In this document: positions 12,217 through 27,200 of the stretch, piece after piece
How positions within the stretch are numbered: the stretch's first letter is position 1
Layout: each line of letters opens with the position of its first letter
Assembly: GCF_905220565.1 (NCBI RefSeq)
Contig: NC_059409.1
Location: forward strand, 5,401,501-5,465,500
Source of the DNA: Melitaea cinxia
Taxonomy: Eukaryota > Arthropoda > Insecta > Lepidoptera > Nymphalidae
Direction of reading: 5' to 3'
DNA length: 64,000 nucleotides
Notes under the pieces: model-generated
Seen by the model: only the letters and a program-made list of their open reading frames with translations
Databases searched by the model: none
What the model was told of the DNA's origin: nothing
Program-made: the position numbers and the translations under genes

Positions 12217-15200
12217 GTTATAACATAATCAGAATTTTTTATTCGACTTCACCAGACAGTCTCATTAGAATTAATAAGATAATGCATGTTAACTTTTTCC
12301 GAAGCTTTTAATATATCCGATCCGATATGCATATCATTCAAATTTTATAAAAAGACGCTTTTAGTATTTTCGATGCTTAATTTTTTAACCGACTTCCAAA
12401 AAAGGAGGAGGTTCTCAATTCGACTGTATTTTGTTTTAAAATGTATGTTACTTCAGAACTTTTGACTGGGTGGACCGATTTCGACAAGTTTTTTTTTAAT
12501 CGAAAGGTGGTGTGTGTCATTTGGTCCCATTTAAATTTATTTGAGATCTAACAACTACTTTTCGAGTTATATCTAATAATGCGTTTTTACTTGACGATTT
12601 TTTCGTCGTACTACGTTGTACTATACCGCATATCTTTCTACTAGATGTACCGATTTTGATAAATCTTTTTATGTTGGAAATTAGATATCCCTAGTTTGAT
12701 ACCATGATAAGGAAACCGAGGGAACGTCTCGAAAATCCGCATAACTTTTTACTGAGTGTTCCGATTTTGATAAGTTTTAATTTAATCGAAAGCTGGTGTT
12801 TATTATGTGCTCACATTTAAATTTTATCGAGATCTGATAACTACTTTTTGAGTAATCTTTGATAACGCGTAGTTACATACATACATACATAATTATAACA
12901 GGCTTTAGTAGCTCGCCACTTGAACGTCTGCAAAAAATTAACCACATCAGTGATTTACATCTGTATAAATAGTAAAGTATATAAAAAATACATGTAGCTA
13001 AAAATTTGGACTAAACTTAGACCTTATTTTCTGTATTACGCTAATTTTACTGACCGGGAGTGAACTTTTTGTTAAAGGTTCGACATTCGACACATTTCTG
13101 TTTTGCATCGGTGTGTTATAATAAAATACTAACCTAAATTATTTATATGACTTAACATTATTCTATAAGTCTTCGGTCGACTTGTGTCTTGTGTTATGTG
13201 TACCTAAAAGTTACGATACGCTCAGCGATAAGAGCATCTATAGGCGATAATAATACGGACACAGCAATGTAGGTAAACGATAACACGGTCGACTATTTAC
13301 TTTGTACGGCTCGCTGAAATAATTACTTCAATTTAACACAGTATGACTCAATTATCCGTAACTGGTATACTCCGGTATATTTATATTTTTGTACGTTTAA
13401 TTATATGCGTGCATTATTATAACATAACCTTAATAACATTATGGTTATTATTATATTTGCTCACGGAGCTTATCACAACATTGCCACCAATAGCCACCGC
13501 TTCCGTTTTCCCCATATTGGCAGGATAATGAACAGTTTGTGCCAGTATTAATTCGTTAGTGAGTAGTTCCTCACTAAAATTGGTTAACTTTTCACTAGTT
13601 TTATCTTAAACGCTCGAGTAATCTGACATATCTCTGTTTAAGTGATTGCGATGGAATATCGGCGCTTGTTCGTTTAATACCATGATCTGTCGAAATTATT
13701 CGTTACGAGAAATCAAAAGTGTATCAAAACTTTAATCCGTGAGTTTTAAATCGAGCAAAAAATATTAATATTCACGATAACACTAGTTCGTTAAACCTAA
13801 CCGAGTGTTGTCGACATCTGGAACGTGCGTATCGAATATCCTTGTCCAGTGACCAGTTGTATTTTGTCGCTCCAATTCTTCCCGTTCTTTCGCCGAACGC
13901 CTCAGTCAATCCGTGCTGGTGATATGACATCGACGGAGTGCTACGATCTCATAAAACGCGGCGTCGATATCGAAGTGCCCGGCTTGGAACTTTACTATGA
14001 CAAAGTTGTGTGTGAGCTCAGAGGTTGGTCGAATGTGTTCTTAGTGGAGCTATTATTATGTTTATATAAAAATCAGTGACTCTTATATGCTTTAGTAACG
14101 AACGAATGAAAAAATTAAGTGATTAAAGACAGTGTAAGAAATAAATTAGTTATTGTTGGTTTATTTCCTAAAATGCGTCAAATGGTCTTTTGGGTTCAAT
14201 GCATATGAAAAATAACCGTCATTTAGTAGACAATATATTGAAATATATGTACCAATAATATCCTCAGTAGCTTACCTATCCCACACGACGTAAAATAATT
14301 TGTGTCAAATTAGCACATATTGAATCGTCGTACGGAAAAATTAAAAATATAATATTAATTTAATAAATAACTTTCACAAATTAGAATAATAACGCACTTT
14401 TAAATAACCTCGGTTTCCGCTCTACAGCGTAACGCAACTCGATCTGCATCTCGTATTACCTAGTAGACATTAGTATTCGATACACGTAGGACTCAGTTAT
14501 TGCAATGGCCCTGCCCCAGGGCGGTCGGTGCAGGCCGGCGTCGTCGCGGGTCCCTCGCCCCGGTCGCCCCCACTGGCGGCTAATGTGTTAACAATCATTT
14601 TCTTTATACTTGTCCGTACTTTTAAAGCGACCATCTATTACGTGTATTGAAGGTCTTGCGGTTTCTAACCGAACAAAAAATTAAATGCCACTGGTGTAGA
14701 TTTACAATTGAAGAACATGTAATGACTATCGAGAGCTTACATCTTCAGACTTCTATATCTATATCTAGAGCTAGCTGCATATACATATTATTATTATGGA
14801 AATAAGTTTCACTATGTAAGTTTTATTTATAAATTGTTTCAATGTAGATGAGTAAAAAAATGTTTTTATTTCAGACGAACGAGAAAGTGTCCAAAAGAAG
14901 ACATTTCAAAAATGGGTGAATTCCCACCTGGTGCGTGTCGGGTGCCGCATCAATGATCTCAACGTGGACATGAGAGACGGCAAGATGCTCATCAAGCTGC
15001 TGGAGGTTCTCTCTGGAGAAAGATTGGTGAGTATTTTGCCTAATAAAAATGTTCGAAAAGGATGTAAAATTTAGTTCTCATATATTACTATAGTCTATCT
15101 GAAAAGCTTACTTCAACTGATCAATTTGAAGACGACGTTCCAATTTACTACAATATAATTAGCTAAGGGGCTAAGTACGATGAGTGACAAGGATGAGATG

Positions 15201-18200
15201 CTATTTTCTTAACGCGAATAGACTATAATTATGTACCAAAAGACACAATAAATTAAAAAAATATACAATTAAATTATTTTTCCTATATATAAATATAGTT
15301 TTGCATGTATTTCATTCTTTCTAGCTTGTATGTAATACTGTATTTAATTTGTATATAGCAATACCAACAATGTTTCGTGTTGTGTCGATTATGTATCTAT
15401 TAAATAAAATATGTTTTAAAAAGAATAAATGATAACATGTATTCTTTATAGCAACTAAAGTATATAATACCTATTATTGTTATTGTTGATTTGGGACATC
15501 AACGTATTATACGTTATTACGAGCCATGTTTATATACCCAATATAAACATGGCTCGTAATATAATAAACGTTTTTTCAGTGACCCGAGAAATACAGTAGT
15601 AATATATATTTACCAATATAATTTTAATTTCAGCCTCGACCAACGAAAGGCAAAATGCGTATACATTGCCTCGAAAACGTGGACAAAGCGTTACAATTTT
15701 TGCGAGAACAGCGAGTGCACCTCGAGAATATGGGCTCGCACGATATCGTCGACGGCAACGCGAGGCTCAACCTTGGTCTTATCTGGACCATCATCCTGCG
15801 TTTCCAGGTAGGTTGTTAGTTTAAAATATATACGAGACAGTCGAGAGGCCTGGAAAATCAATTTGATAGTAATATATTAATATTCTTTGTCGATATATAT
15901 TGTTGGACTGACTGAGTAATACATATGCGAAAACTGTTACAAATTTCATTCAGTAGTTTTTGCGTGGTGCGCGGACAAAAATTTTAAAAATACCTAATAT
16001 TTAAGTTTTTTGACGGAATGTGTCCGGATTGAAGCCGAGAGAGAGAGAGAGAGAGAGGTGTTTTATAAAGAACACAATATACTACGTAACAACATAGTTC
16101 ATAATACAATCCTTATATTTCCTTTTAGCGAAAAAGCAAAACAATTGTATAAAATTGTACAAATATATTTTAAGCATCGTGTGTGAGATTTAGTGTGTAA
16201 AAATGAGGGTGACATGTTCAACCTGTGAACAAACCTCTATTAAAAAAAAGATAAAAAAAAGTGTAAGTTGCTATTAGCCCAAAGATCCTTTATAATTTTT
16301 TTTTTTTTCTTAAATATCTCCTTTGTACAGACAAAAACTAGAATTCCTTAAATATAATTTTTAAGTTTATTTACATTGCATAATTTTTTCTTTATGAGGA
16401 AGGTGTAAACTACTACTATTATTAAATAAGATTTTTTTTTTATAATATAACTTGTATCCTATTAAATTATAACCTTGTTTTTAAGTAAATAGATCACTAA
16501 AATAGTTTAACATGAATTAATACTTATGTTCACAGATTCAAGACATAACAATAGAAGAAACAGACAATAAAGAGACAAAGTCCGCTAAGGACGCACTGCT
16601 ATTATGGTGTCAAATGAAAACGGCCGGTTACAACAACGTGAACGTACGAAACTTTACCACATCTTGGCGGGACGGGTTGGCGTTCAACGCCATCATACAC
16701 AAGCACAGACCGGACCTCATACAGTTCGAGAAGTTACACAGAAGCAACCACATACACAATCTTAACAATGCTTTCAATGTGGCCGAGGAGAAACTCGGAC
16801 TCACAAAGCTTTTGGATGCTGAAGGTTTGTCTTAAGCTCAATTTGGAAGTTAATTACAGATATAATAAATAATTATCTTTTAACACAAACACACAATTGT
16901 CCCTTCCTAATAAGTAGCAGCTTACTAACATAATTACATTTTTTTTGATAAATATACACAAAAATATATAAATGGATTAATACATATATTTAACCCAGAC
17001 TTGGGGTGGATGAGAAGGATAACTGCACGCTTCGCCAACTGGCTAATCAAAATATATTTTATTTGTTGATATTTTCAATGATTGTTTGTTTGTCCAGAGA
17101 GGTATGTACATACATATGGATGATATATAGATATTTCACCAGTGTATGTAAATTTGCCACTGTCTAGTTAACACCAAGAAAATGATTAACTATGACTAGT
17201 ATCACATTTTATGCAATATTGTTTTGAGTGGTTTAGATTAAATATTATTTGTATTTATTATTCACATATAGTCTTTGAATATAAATTTTGCTCTAGTCTT
17301 AATAATATTGGTATAACTAAAAACAAATAACTAACCTTTTATAGGTACATGTGGACAATGAAAGAACAATGTTTTCAATAATTGAAGTGATTAATCATTT
17401 TTTGTAGATATGGGGCTGTTAATAAAACACGACACGCGGAATTTCACCGTTTTGGACCCTTCCTCTTCCCCATGTCACGCTGTCACATTTACAGTGTCTT
17501 CCTAACAAATATGACGTCACAAAAGCTAGGCCCTCCCATCATAAATGTTTTCGTGATAAAATAAATTTCATTTTTTTTATTTTGAGATTTAAAAGTTACT
17601 ACCTCTATAGTATAATAATTTTATACTCAATAAGAGAAGGGGTATACTTAAATAGGGGGTAGTAATTAATAATAAAATTATTTAACCAGATATTGCAGTC
17701 GAACATCCAGATGAGAGGTCAATCATTACATATGTGGTAACATACTACCACTACTTCAGCAAGATGAAGCAAGAAACCGTCCAGGGCAAGAGGATTGGAA
17801 AGGTGGTCGGCATTGCTATGGAGAATGACAAAATGATGCAGGAGTACGAGTCACTCACCAGGTAACTATGGAGCTTAGAGATCGATTTTTTTGTGTCAAA
17901 ATGTTCAAATGGTAAATGCAGGCACTTATGCATTCGTTTTGGTATGTTATATAAATCACCAAAATAAGTAACGAAAATTTAAATATAATTAACAAAACAT
18001 TGGTGGAATTGGGTTATAAATATTGTTTCGTTTCAGTGACCTCCTGCAATGGATCGAGCGAACAATCGAAGCGCTGGGTGATAGAACATTCGCGAACTCG
18101 CTAGAGGGTGTGCGCCAGCAGCTCATACAGTTTGCTAACTACCGCACCGTTGAGAAACCACCCAAGTAAGATGTTCTAATAATCTTACAATATTATAGTC

Positions 18201-21200
18201 GTAGTCATTTATTGTTTTCAAGGCATATATCAGTTATATTTAAAAAAAAAAATATTTTCCTCTTAGGTTCGTCGAGAAGGGTAACCTCGAAGTGTTGCTG
18301 TTCACGCTGCAGTCGCGCATGCGCGCCGCCAACCAGAAGCCGTACACGCCGCGCGAGGGCCGCATGATCCACGACATCAACCGCGCCTGGGAGCGCCTGG
18401 AGAAGGCCGAGCACGAGCGCGAGCTGGCGCTGCGCGAGGAGCTCATCCGCCAGGAGAAGCTGGAGCAGCTGGCCGCCAGGTGAGCGCGCTGCCCGCTGGC
18501 CGCGCCGGGCATGCTGCAGCAAAGGAGTGGAGACAGACGTTTGCATAACTAAATGTCACTAATAAACATATGTATTTTCAGATTCAACCGTAAAGCACAG
18601 ATGCGTGAGACATGGCTATCTGAAAACCAACGGCTCGTCAGTCAAGACAACTTTGGCTTTGATCTCGCTGCAGTTGAAGCGGCTGCTAAGAAACACGAGG
18701 CTATCGAGACTGACATCTTTGCTTATGAAGAGCGCGTGCAAGCAGTCGTGGCTGTCTGCTCGGAGCTACAAGCTGAGAGGTGAGTGAATTAGATTTTTCT
18801 AGTTGCTCTGTATGGTGAAAAGATATACATTATTATTTGGTTAAAGATTTATATTCAAGATGTGTGCTATAGTGGTTACGTACTTCAGGCAAAATATGAC
18901 TAAAAAATGAAAATGATTAATGACTGTAAAATGATTAATAATATTTTAAAAGATGAGTTTGTGATGCTGAGTTTGTTGTTGATTTTTTTTCTGTAGAATC
19001 GATATTCCAAAATGGGCGGTAGATTCACATTACAAATAATTGATTTATTTGAAGGCCTTTGAACCCTATTGAATATTATTTTTTCTTTATTTATTTCATT
19101 TATAAAAGAAAATCAGCTGACACAACATTTGAATACCCAGGTACCACGACATGGAGCGTGTATGCGCTCGCCGCGACAACGTGCTCCGCCTGTGGGCCTA
19201 TCTATTGGAGCTGTTGAGAGCTCGTCGCGCTCGACTTGAACTTTCGTTGCAGCTGCAGCAAAACTTCCAGGTGAAAACATTGAAATACCAATAACAAATT
19301 GTTCATACTTGAAGCTCTAGTAGTTCTAGTGATAGAGATCTTGACAAACATAAATGCAAATATCCGCTTGTATTGTCTGTTTATATTGTTGTATATTAAT
19401 ACAAATATACATTAGTATAAGTAGATTGGGAAAAGGAAAATTTCGCACAACCTCTTTTCTTCGTTCAACCTCTAGTCTTTATTTACACCATGTTTATAGT
19501 TTTCTGTTTGGGCAATAAATAGACGTAGTAAATCGAAATTTAATTATCAGATAAAGCTGAGCATTTTGGTTTGATATTGTTTAATTAATTTGCTATTTTT
19601 TGTTGCAGGAAATGTTATATATTTTGGACTCGATGGAAGAAATCAAGATGCGTCTTCTCACAGACGACTACGGCAAACACCTTATGGGTGTCGAGGACCT
19701 ACTACAAAAACATGCGCTGGTCGAAGCCGATATTAACGTCCTTGGAGAACGTGTTAAGGTAATAAAAACTATCCATTCTTTCAAAATATTCATTGTCTAG
19801 ATTAAAAACTCTGTGGTTACCGTTGACAAATTGCTATTAAAGTAAAGAATATTAAAGTTTATATAAAACCCCAATAAAAAATGTTTCTTAAATAAGTTTA
19901 CTATTATTAAAATTTTTATATTTCATCTACAAATTATGCTTTGACTACTTATTACTGATTCTCACGTACAAATACCAGAAATTTTATCTAAGTTCTGGAT
20001 TTCTCAAATTCAACGTCCATCGTGTTGTTTTTTAACAACTTTTTAAGCCCTCCTCAGCGTAAAAAGTCACGTGTATTTTTTGTGTGCAAAGAATATTAAA
20101 ATATTCAGGATATCCTTAAATATTGTTATTTATAATCTGATTCAATATTTGGAAATTAGTATCGTGATAGAAGTATAAGTGATATCCCATTAACAAGCCA
20201 AATCCCCCCCCCCCTGTGATACTTTGTGTTTTTCTGACCCACTGAAAACTTTCGAGCCTCACGTGATTAATAGACGACACCATAATTATGTTATCGCAAT
20301 AGTTACCTTAAACAACATGCCAAAAGCCACGAGTGACAGAGCAGTGATGGTATCCGGTAACGCCCGCAGGTGGTGGTGGGCCAGTCGCAGCGCTTCCTGG
20401 AGCAGGAGGAGGGCGGCTACCGGCCGTGCGACCCCGCCATCACCGTGGAGCGCATCCAGCAGCTGGAGAACGCTTACGCCGAGCTCGTGCACCTCGCCGT
20501 CGAGCGCAGGTATATACCTCTATCGTCGTTTGTTTGTATCTCGTGGTCGTTTGCAGGTGGTGGGCCAATAGTTGCAACCGTTCTTCTAGTGGAAAGACAT
20601 ATGCAGCCATTATATTTTTATTGGACATTGGTATATAAATATATTTTTTTTCTTTTCTAATCTTTATGTGGATTTTAATCGTTATAATGAAACAAGTTTT
20701 TCTCTCTCCTCCTGACTCCTCCCACTCTCTTCTCCCGTGACCATGGTTGCTGTAAAGTATCCGAAATATCGGGCATGTAAAATACTTAATAAACGACGAT
20801 AAAATCCGAAAAAATGTTTCATTATATGTTTTTTAAAGTACTGAGAATACTTATGATTAGAATGTGCGAGACAAAGTATTCCTAAAAAGACATTTTGTAA
20901 TGTATTTTGAGTAGCTTTATCATTGAATTTTGGTGAAATTATATGAAGTAATTAGTAATTCGGTTATAATTTATTATTTTAAAATTTAATTTCATTATTC
21001 AATTTTTGATTTTATTGTTTGATGTGTAAGCAACTCATTGTGATTTTAAAAAATTGTGCTGATACAGTGTTTTTACTTATAATTGTTAAAAACTTTCATA
21101 AAGTTTTAAATATTCTAGTAATCTTAATACATAATAATTTATGTAAATGAATATGAGTGTGCATTAAAAAGTTTTATTTAACTCTTTAGAAAGCGTCTCG

Positions 21201-24200
21201 AAGATAGCCGCAAGCTGTGGCAGTTCTACTGGGATATGGCTGACGAAGAAAACTGGATTAAAGAAAAGGAACAGATCGTATCTGTCGACGACATTGGCCA
21301 CGATCTCACTACCGGTTAGTGTGAACATTATTTCTGATTCAATTGGTAATTATTGGTGTACAGTTTCTGACCATAGCAAGTTTAATAATAAGGATATGTT
21401 TTATAGTTTCACGTTATATAGTTTTTATCTATTTTAAGCCTTATAAACTATTTTGTATTAAATTTTATCACAATCGATTCACTAGTTTGGATCGTAATAC
21501 ACACTTACATAGCTATTTATTTACAAATATAGTATAGAAGTAATAAGTATCATAAAACTACTTGCATTGAAAGTAAATATTTGAAGTAAATGAAAGTAAT
21601 CTTAGTTTCAAGTAACAGAGTTAAAAGATGTCTTTTTGGCACGTCCATTAACGTATATAGAATATTAGTACGTATTGATATACAATGGCCTCGGAAGCCA
21701 GTCACCCGAGGTAATTGTGTGCGAGTGCATGCGTTGCGTGTGCGCAGTGTACCTGCTGATCTCGAAGCACAAGGCGCTGCAGGCGGACGTGCAGGCGCAC
21801 GAGCCGCAGCTCATGGGCGTGGCGGCCGTGGGCGACGAGCTCATCTCGCAGGGACACTTCGGCGCCGACCGCATCCAGGTACGCGCTCTCGCCGCTGGGG
21901 CTCTTATACCGAGGACTCAACTGAGGTAGGGCACGGCAGGGCTGCTCAAAATATGGAGCAGCCCGACTGGGGTAGTACTTCGAGCTTACGGAAGACCACA
22001 CTTAAATAATACTGCTTTCAAGCAGTGTTCTATTCCTGTTGGTGAGTAAGGTGACCAGAGCTCCTGAGGAAATTGAGGATAGGGTTGGCAACGCGTTTGC
22101 GATACTTCTGATGTTGCAGTCTATAAACTACGGTAATCGCTTGCCATCAGGTGAGCCGTACGATTGTTTGCCGACTTAAAAAAAAATGCTTTCTTTCCTA
22201 TAAATTAGCAGGTAGTCCTAAATTAAAAATTCAGTAGTAGACTTTGAAAAAACACTCATATCCGCGACGACGTTAGACAAAAAAAACGTTGGTGGTGGAC
22301 GGTTCTTTTAAATAGGGATGGATTTAGTTAAGTTTTTATTACGTTTAAGGTATTTACATAAAATTTGACTAAGATAGAAAAAAATTCAAATGGATTTAAT
22401 ACTCATCGCTAGTAGAATTTCGTACAAAAATTTGATAACCATTTATAAAAATTATACCTCCTGAACTTTAAATAACCGCATAATGTGATGTTAGAAAAGA
22501 ATGGTTCAACATTTCTAATAACTTGTTGTGCCTTCTGGACCTGAGACCCATCGCAATTTCTTGTTCCAGGTTCAAGGGATAAGAAAACGAGCTATAAAAT
22601 TAATGCATGTCGTCTAACGTGTATTAATGAACTTTATTCTAATATGAAAATAATTGTTTGTAGGAGCGTCTACGAGACATCTTGTCACAGTGGAACCATC
22701 TTTTGGACGTGGTATCTCTCCGCAAGAACCGATTAGACGCGGCCGTGCGCTATCATCAGCTGTTCGCGGACGCCGACGACATCGACAACTGGATGTTGGA
22801 TACGCTCAGGTATATAATATTTTTTTGTTAAATAGAATTAATGGATATAATGTATGTATATCACTTTTTTTTTTAACGACTTTTTTATAGCCTTACAAGA
22901 GGGTACATTATTGATAATTTTACAGACTGGTTTCTTCCGAGGATACGGGAGTCGATGAAGCACAAGTACAAAGCTTGTTGAAAAAACACAAGGATGTAAC
23001 GGATGAACTCAAGCACTACGCTAACGTCATTCAGCAGCTTAAACAACAGGTGAATTTGCTTTAAATTTTACGTAACATAGTACGATCTAATTTGTCAAAA
23101 TGTTTTTTACATACGGTTTTACCATTGTAGCTATTTATAAGTTATAATAGAAAGTAAGAGTAAGTGGTGTCGAGAGTATACAACAATAACGAGCCCGCGC
23201 ACGCAGGCCGGCGAGCTGAGCCCCGAGGACGCGTGCAGCGGCGAGGTGCGCGAGCGGCTGGCGGCCATCGACGCGCGCCTCGGCGAGCTGGCGGAGCTGG
23301 CGCGCCTGCGCAAGCAGCGCCTGCTGGACGCGCTGTCGCTGTGCAAGCTGCTGGCCGAGGCGGGCGCGGCCGACCAGTGGATCGCGGAGAAGGACCGCAT
23401 GCTCGACACCATGCTGCCGCCCAAGGACATCGACGACGTCGAGATCATGAAGCACCGGTGGGTACGCCGCTGCCTCTCTACAGGCATCGAAGATTTTACA
23501 TATATTACCTGATGGTAAGCGATTACTGACCGTCGCTTATAAACGTCTGCGATACCAGAAGCATCGCAAGCGCGTTGCCGACCCTATCCCAGATACCCCC
23601 AGGAGCTTTGGTCACCTTACTCACCAACAGAAACATAACACTGCTTGAAAGCAGTATTATTTAGCTGTGATTTTCTGTAAGGTCGAGGTACTACCCCATT
23701 CGGGCTGCTCCATGTGTTAAGCAGGAAATTTCCTGGAGTGCCCTTTTTTTTACGTGGGGAAAATCTATCATGGATACCCTCCGGCGCGGGGTCGCCAGAG
23801 GGTTATGTCAGACTCCTACTGACTAAAAAACCACTACGTGTGAGCAGTCGTCCGCCTGGGTGGGGCGAGATAGGGTCGCGCTAGCATTCGCCACCTCGCC
23901 CCAGCGGTAGGCCCAGACAAAGACTCCAGGCCCCGGCATAATGGTGGGGTGGCCTCGCTCACAACAAGGCCACTGCAGTGCTCTACCTCAGTTTAATCCA
24001 ACTTAATCTCTTACGCTGCTCTTTGGTTGGCGACCGTATTCCCTACTATGAGAAACGATCAATACACACATGTATATTACAAAAAACTGGTACTGACAGT
24101 TTGACGTATTCTCCGAGGCACGGTGGAGAGGCTCGCAAGTTCAAACATCCAAACCGGAAACAAGTATTTGTATACAGTTTTTCACAGCGTCAACGATTCA

Positions 24201-27200
24201 GGACCGACCTTCTACTAAGATCTGGTCAAGAAAAATACTGAAATTAATGAAAAAAATCTTTTTATCCACCAGTTATGACGGTTTCGACAAGGAGATGAAC
24301 GCGAACGCGTCGCGCGTGGCCGTCGTGAACCAACTGGCGCGGCAACTCATCCACGTAGAGCACCCGCAGGCGCCCGCCATACAGGAGCGTCAGGCCAGGC
24401 TCAACCAGGCCTGGAGCTCGCTCAGGGAGAAGGTAGCTACTTAGTCAAACGTTAAGGAGAGGGGGGGGGGGTATAGGATCGACGAAGTGTGACATTGTTT
24501 GAAAAAGGGTGGGGACGCATCACATTTCAAAATATATTGAAATGCATGTATCGAATTCTTTACTTTACTTTTATTATACATACCTCATCATTACAGCCTA
24601 TACAGCCCACTGCTGGACATAGGCCTCCACAAGTTTACGCCAAAAATAACGTGAACTCATGTGCTTTGCCCATAGTCACCACACTGGGCAGGCGGGTTGG
24701 TGACCGTATACACATACCTATTAACGATTAACTTAAAATTGTTTTTATTGAATAATGGAAATAAAAATAATATCGTAAGTAATGTTTTCATTTATAAATA
24801 ATAATAATTGACAAGTGTAAAATTGCATAATATGTCACGACACGAAACAAAAGAGTTGAGAACTCTCGAGTAACGTATTACGTATCTCATAAATGAACAT
24901 TTATTTTTAAATTTTTTACGTATTAAGCAAACATAAATTGTGTTGGTTTGTATCTAAAACAGTTCATCCTTTCGAAACATATGTTGACAAAGATAGAGAG
25001 GCATGACCTTAAAAATCTGAAGACTTACATATTAAATAAAACAAGCATTTATTTTTAACAAGTTTTTTTTTATAAATTAAGTGAACTAATTTTATATTAA
25101 AATTTTATACAATTAACTGATTGATTGATAGATTGATTGATTGAAGTGAACTAATATTAATACAAAGATTTTTGATATCAGGCGGAAGCAAAGAAAGACG
25201 ATTTGAAGTCAGCACAAGGCGTACAGACGTTCTATATCGAGTGCCGTGAAACCGTGTCCTGGATCGAAGACAAGAAGCGCATCTTGCAACAGACAGACAA
25301 TCTGGAAATGGACCTCAATGGTGAGCAATACTTATTTAGTTCTTACAAGATCATTGTGTTTGAAAATGAAATTGTTTATAATAGTGACATCGTTACCATG
25401 TTTACAAAAAACCTTGAAATTGAATAGAAAATAGATATCTCTTGTATTTTTTCATTGATTAAGCCAGTAGTGATTTTGTCTTTTGCTTTTTTTACACTAT
25501 TAAATTTGTCTTTCACATTTGATATGGTCTAATGTTCAAAATTTGTTATCATTAACTTATTAGGACATCGTTTATCCTCAATTGATCAGCATTGATGCAA
25601 TTTATTTTAGTTAAAAAAAACTTTTGATAACATAATTATAATTTTAAATCAAAATGATCCCATTCTCAGGTGTTATGACGTTACAACGTCGCCTGTCTGG
25701 CATGGAGCGCGACCTGGCCGCTATACAAGCGCGTATTACGTCCCTCGAGAACGAAGCCAGTGCTATCGAAGACGAACACCCAGACGAGGCCCGCCTCATT
25801 CGAGAACGTGTCCACACTATTACGGACAACTGGGATCAACTCACGCAAATGGTAAGTATCTTTAAAAGGTCTGTTAGATAAATAATGATATTTACGATTC
25901 TATAAATTTACTTGTATAGCTTAGGTGTTCCTAATTATATTTACTTATATAAAAATTCTTTAAAATATATATGTGTATCTTTTTACAAAAGTATATAGGG
26001 ATTAGTTTCAAAATGCAAAATTAATAGCATATTTTATTTTCTACAGCTCAAGGAACGCGATGCGAAATTGGAAGAGGCTGGTGACTTGCACCGTTTCTTA
26101 CGTTCTGTTGACCACTTCCAAGCTTGGCTTACAAAGACACAAACGGATGTCGCTTCAGAAGGTAATTTATTAAAAGTAAATTTTATTTTTATTAAATTAA
26201 TGTAACATAAGTAATTGTTAACACTTTAATAAAACTATAAAATCAAAAGTTCTGTATGCCTAATTTGATTATGTTTTCAGATATACCAGCAAGTCTACCA
26301 GAAGCAGAGAAGTTGTTGTCTCAACACCAGACTATCAAGGAAGAGATCGATAATTACAAGGATGAATATGCTAAGATGATGGAATATGGAGAGAAGATTA
26401 CTGCTGTAAGTGTTATTTCTTTGTGGTATATTTTGTTTATTTCACCATTATGTCACTGAAATTTTTGGGATTCTTTTTTGAAAAAAAACTTGTGTTTCAA
26501 TTTAGTAAAATCCTGTACGAAAATATCGAAGATCACAGATAGACAGACAGAGACAGTACATATAACATTCAATATATTTTTTAGGTTTGTATGTACTGTA
26601 TTTTTTATCAAATGAAGAGTAGCAATTTGGTTGTTCACAGAACGTCTATTTGATATGGACACTGCTTTTATTTTATCCGAATCAATCGGTACAGTCACTA
26701 ACCTTAATATAGTAGTCTTTAAAAATTGCGTTAAATCGGTGTTTCCATTCTCAGTCGATTGGATAACCAGTCTTCTAGAATGAAGTGTTCGACAGTGGCA
26801 CTCACTTACTTTATGAATCCCCAGGAACCGTCGACGCAAGACGACCCGCAGTACATGTTCCTGCGCGAGCGGCTGAAGGCGCTGCGCGAGGGCTGGGCCG
26901 AGCTGCAGCAGATGTGGGAGAACCGCCAGCAGCTGCTGACGCAGAGCCTCGAGCTGCAGCTGCTGCAGCGCGACGCGCGCCAGGCCGAGGTGCTGCTGGC
27001 GCACCAGGAGCACAGGTGCGCGAGCTTGGGCCGTCCCACTGCTGGCCATGGGCCTCGTTCTCCTTGTAGGAGAAAGATTAGAGCTTAATTCACCACGCTG
27101 TTCCAATGCGGCTTGGCGGATATATTCCTTACCACGAGTACATGATAACAACCGGGACCGACGGCTTAACTTGCTCTCCGGTGAACGATGGAGAGACCCA

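Noticed and set aside
17408..17510. Phase-compatible acceptor and short open frame before exon 17690
   Set aside because: It lies in an interspersed repeat, does not match CH2, and reaches a stop; the 17690 exon supplies the conserved sequence.
18205..18546. Minus-strand frames over the exon 18267-18479
   Set aside because: Caused by G/C third positions of the real exon on the plus strand.
21590..22009. 139-codon plus-strand frame
   Set aside because: It crosses an intron, the real exon in another frame, and a SINE-like copy.
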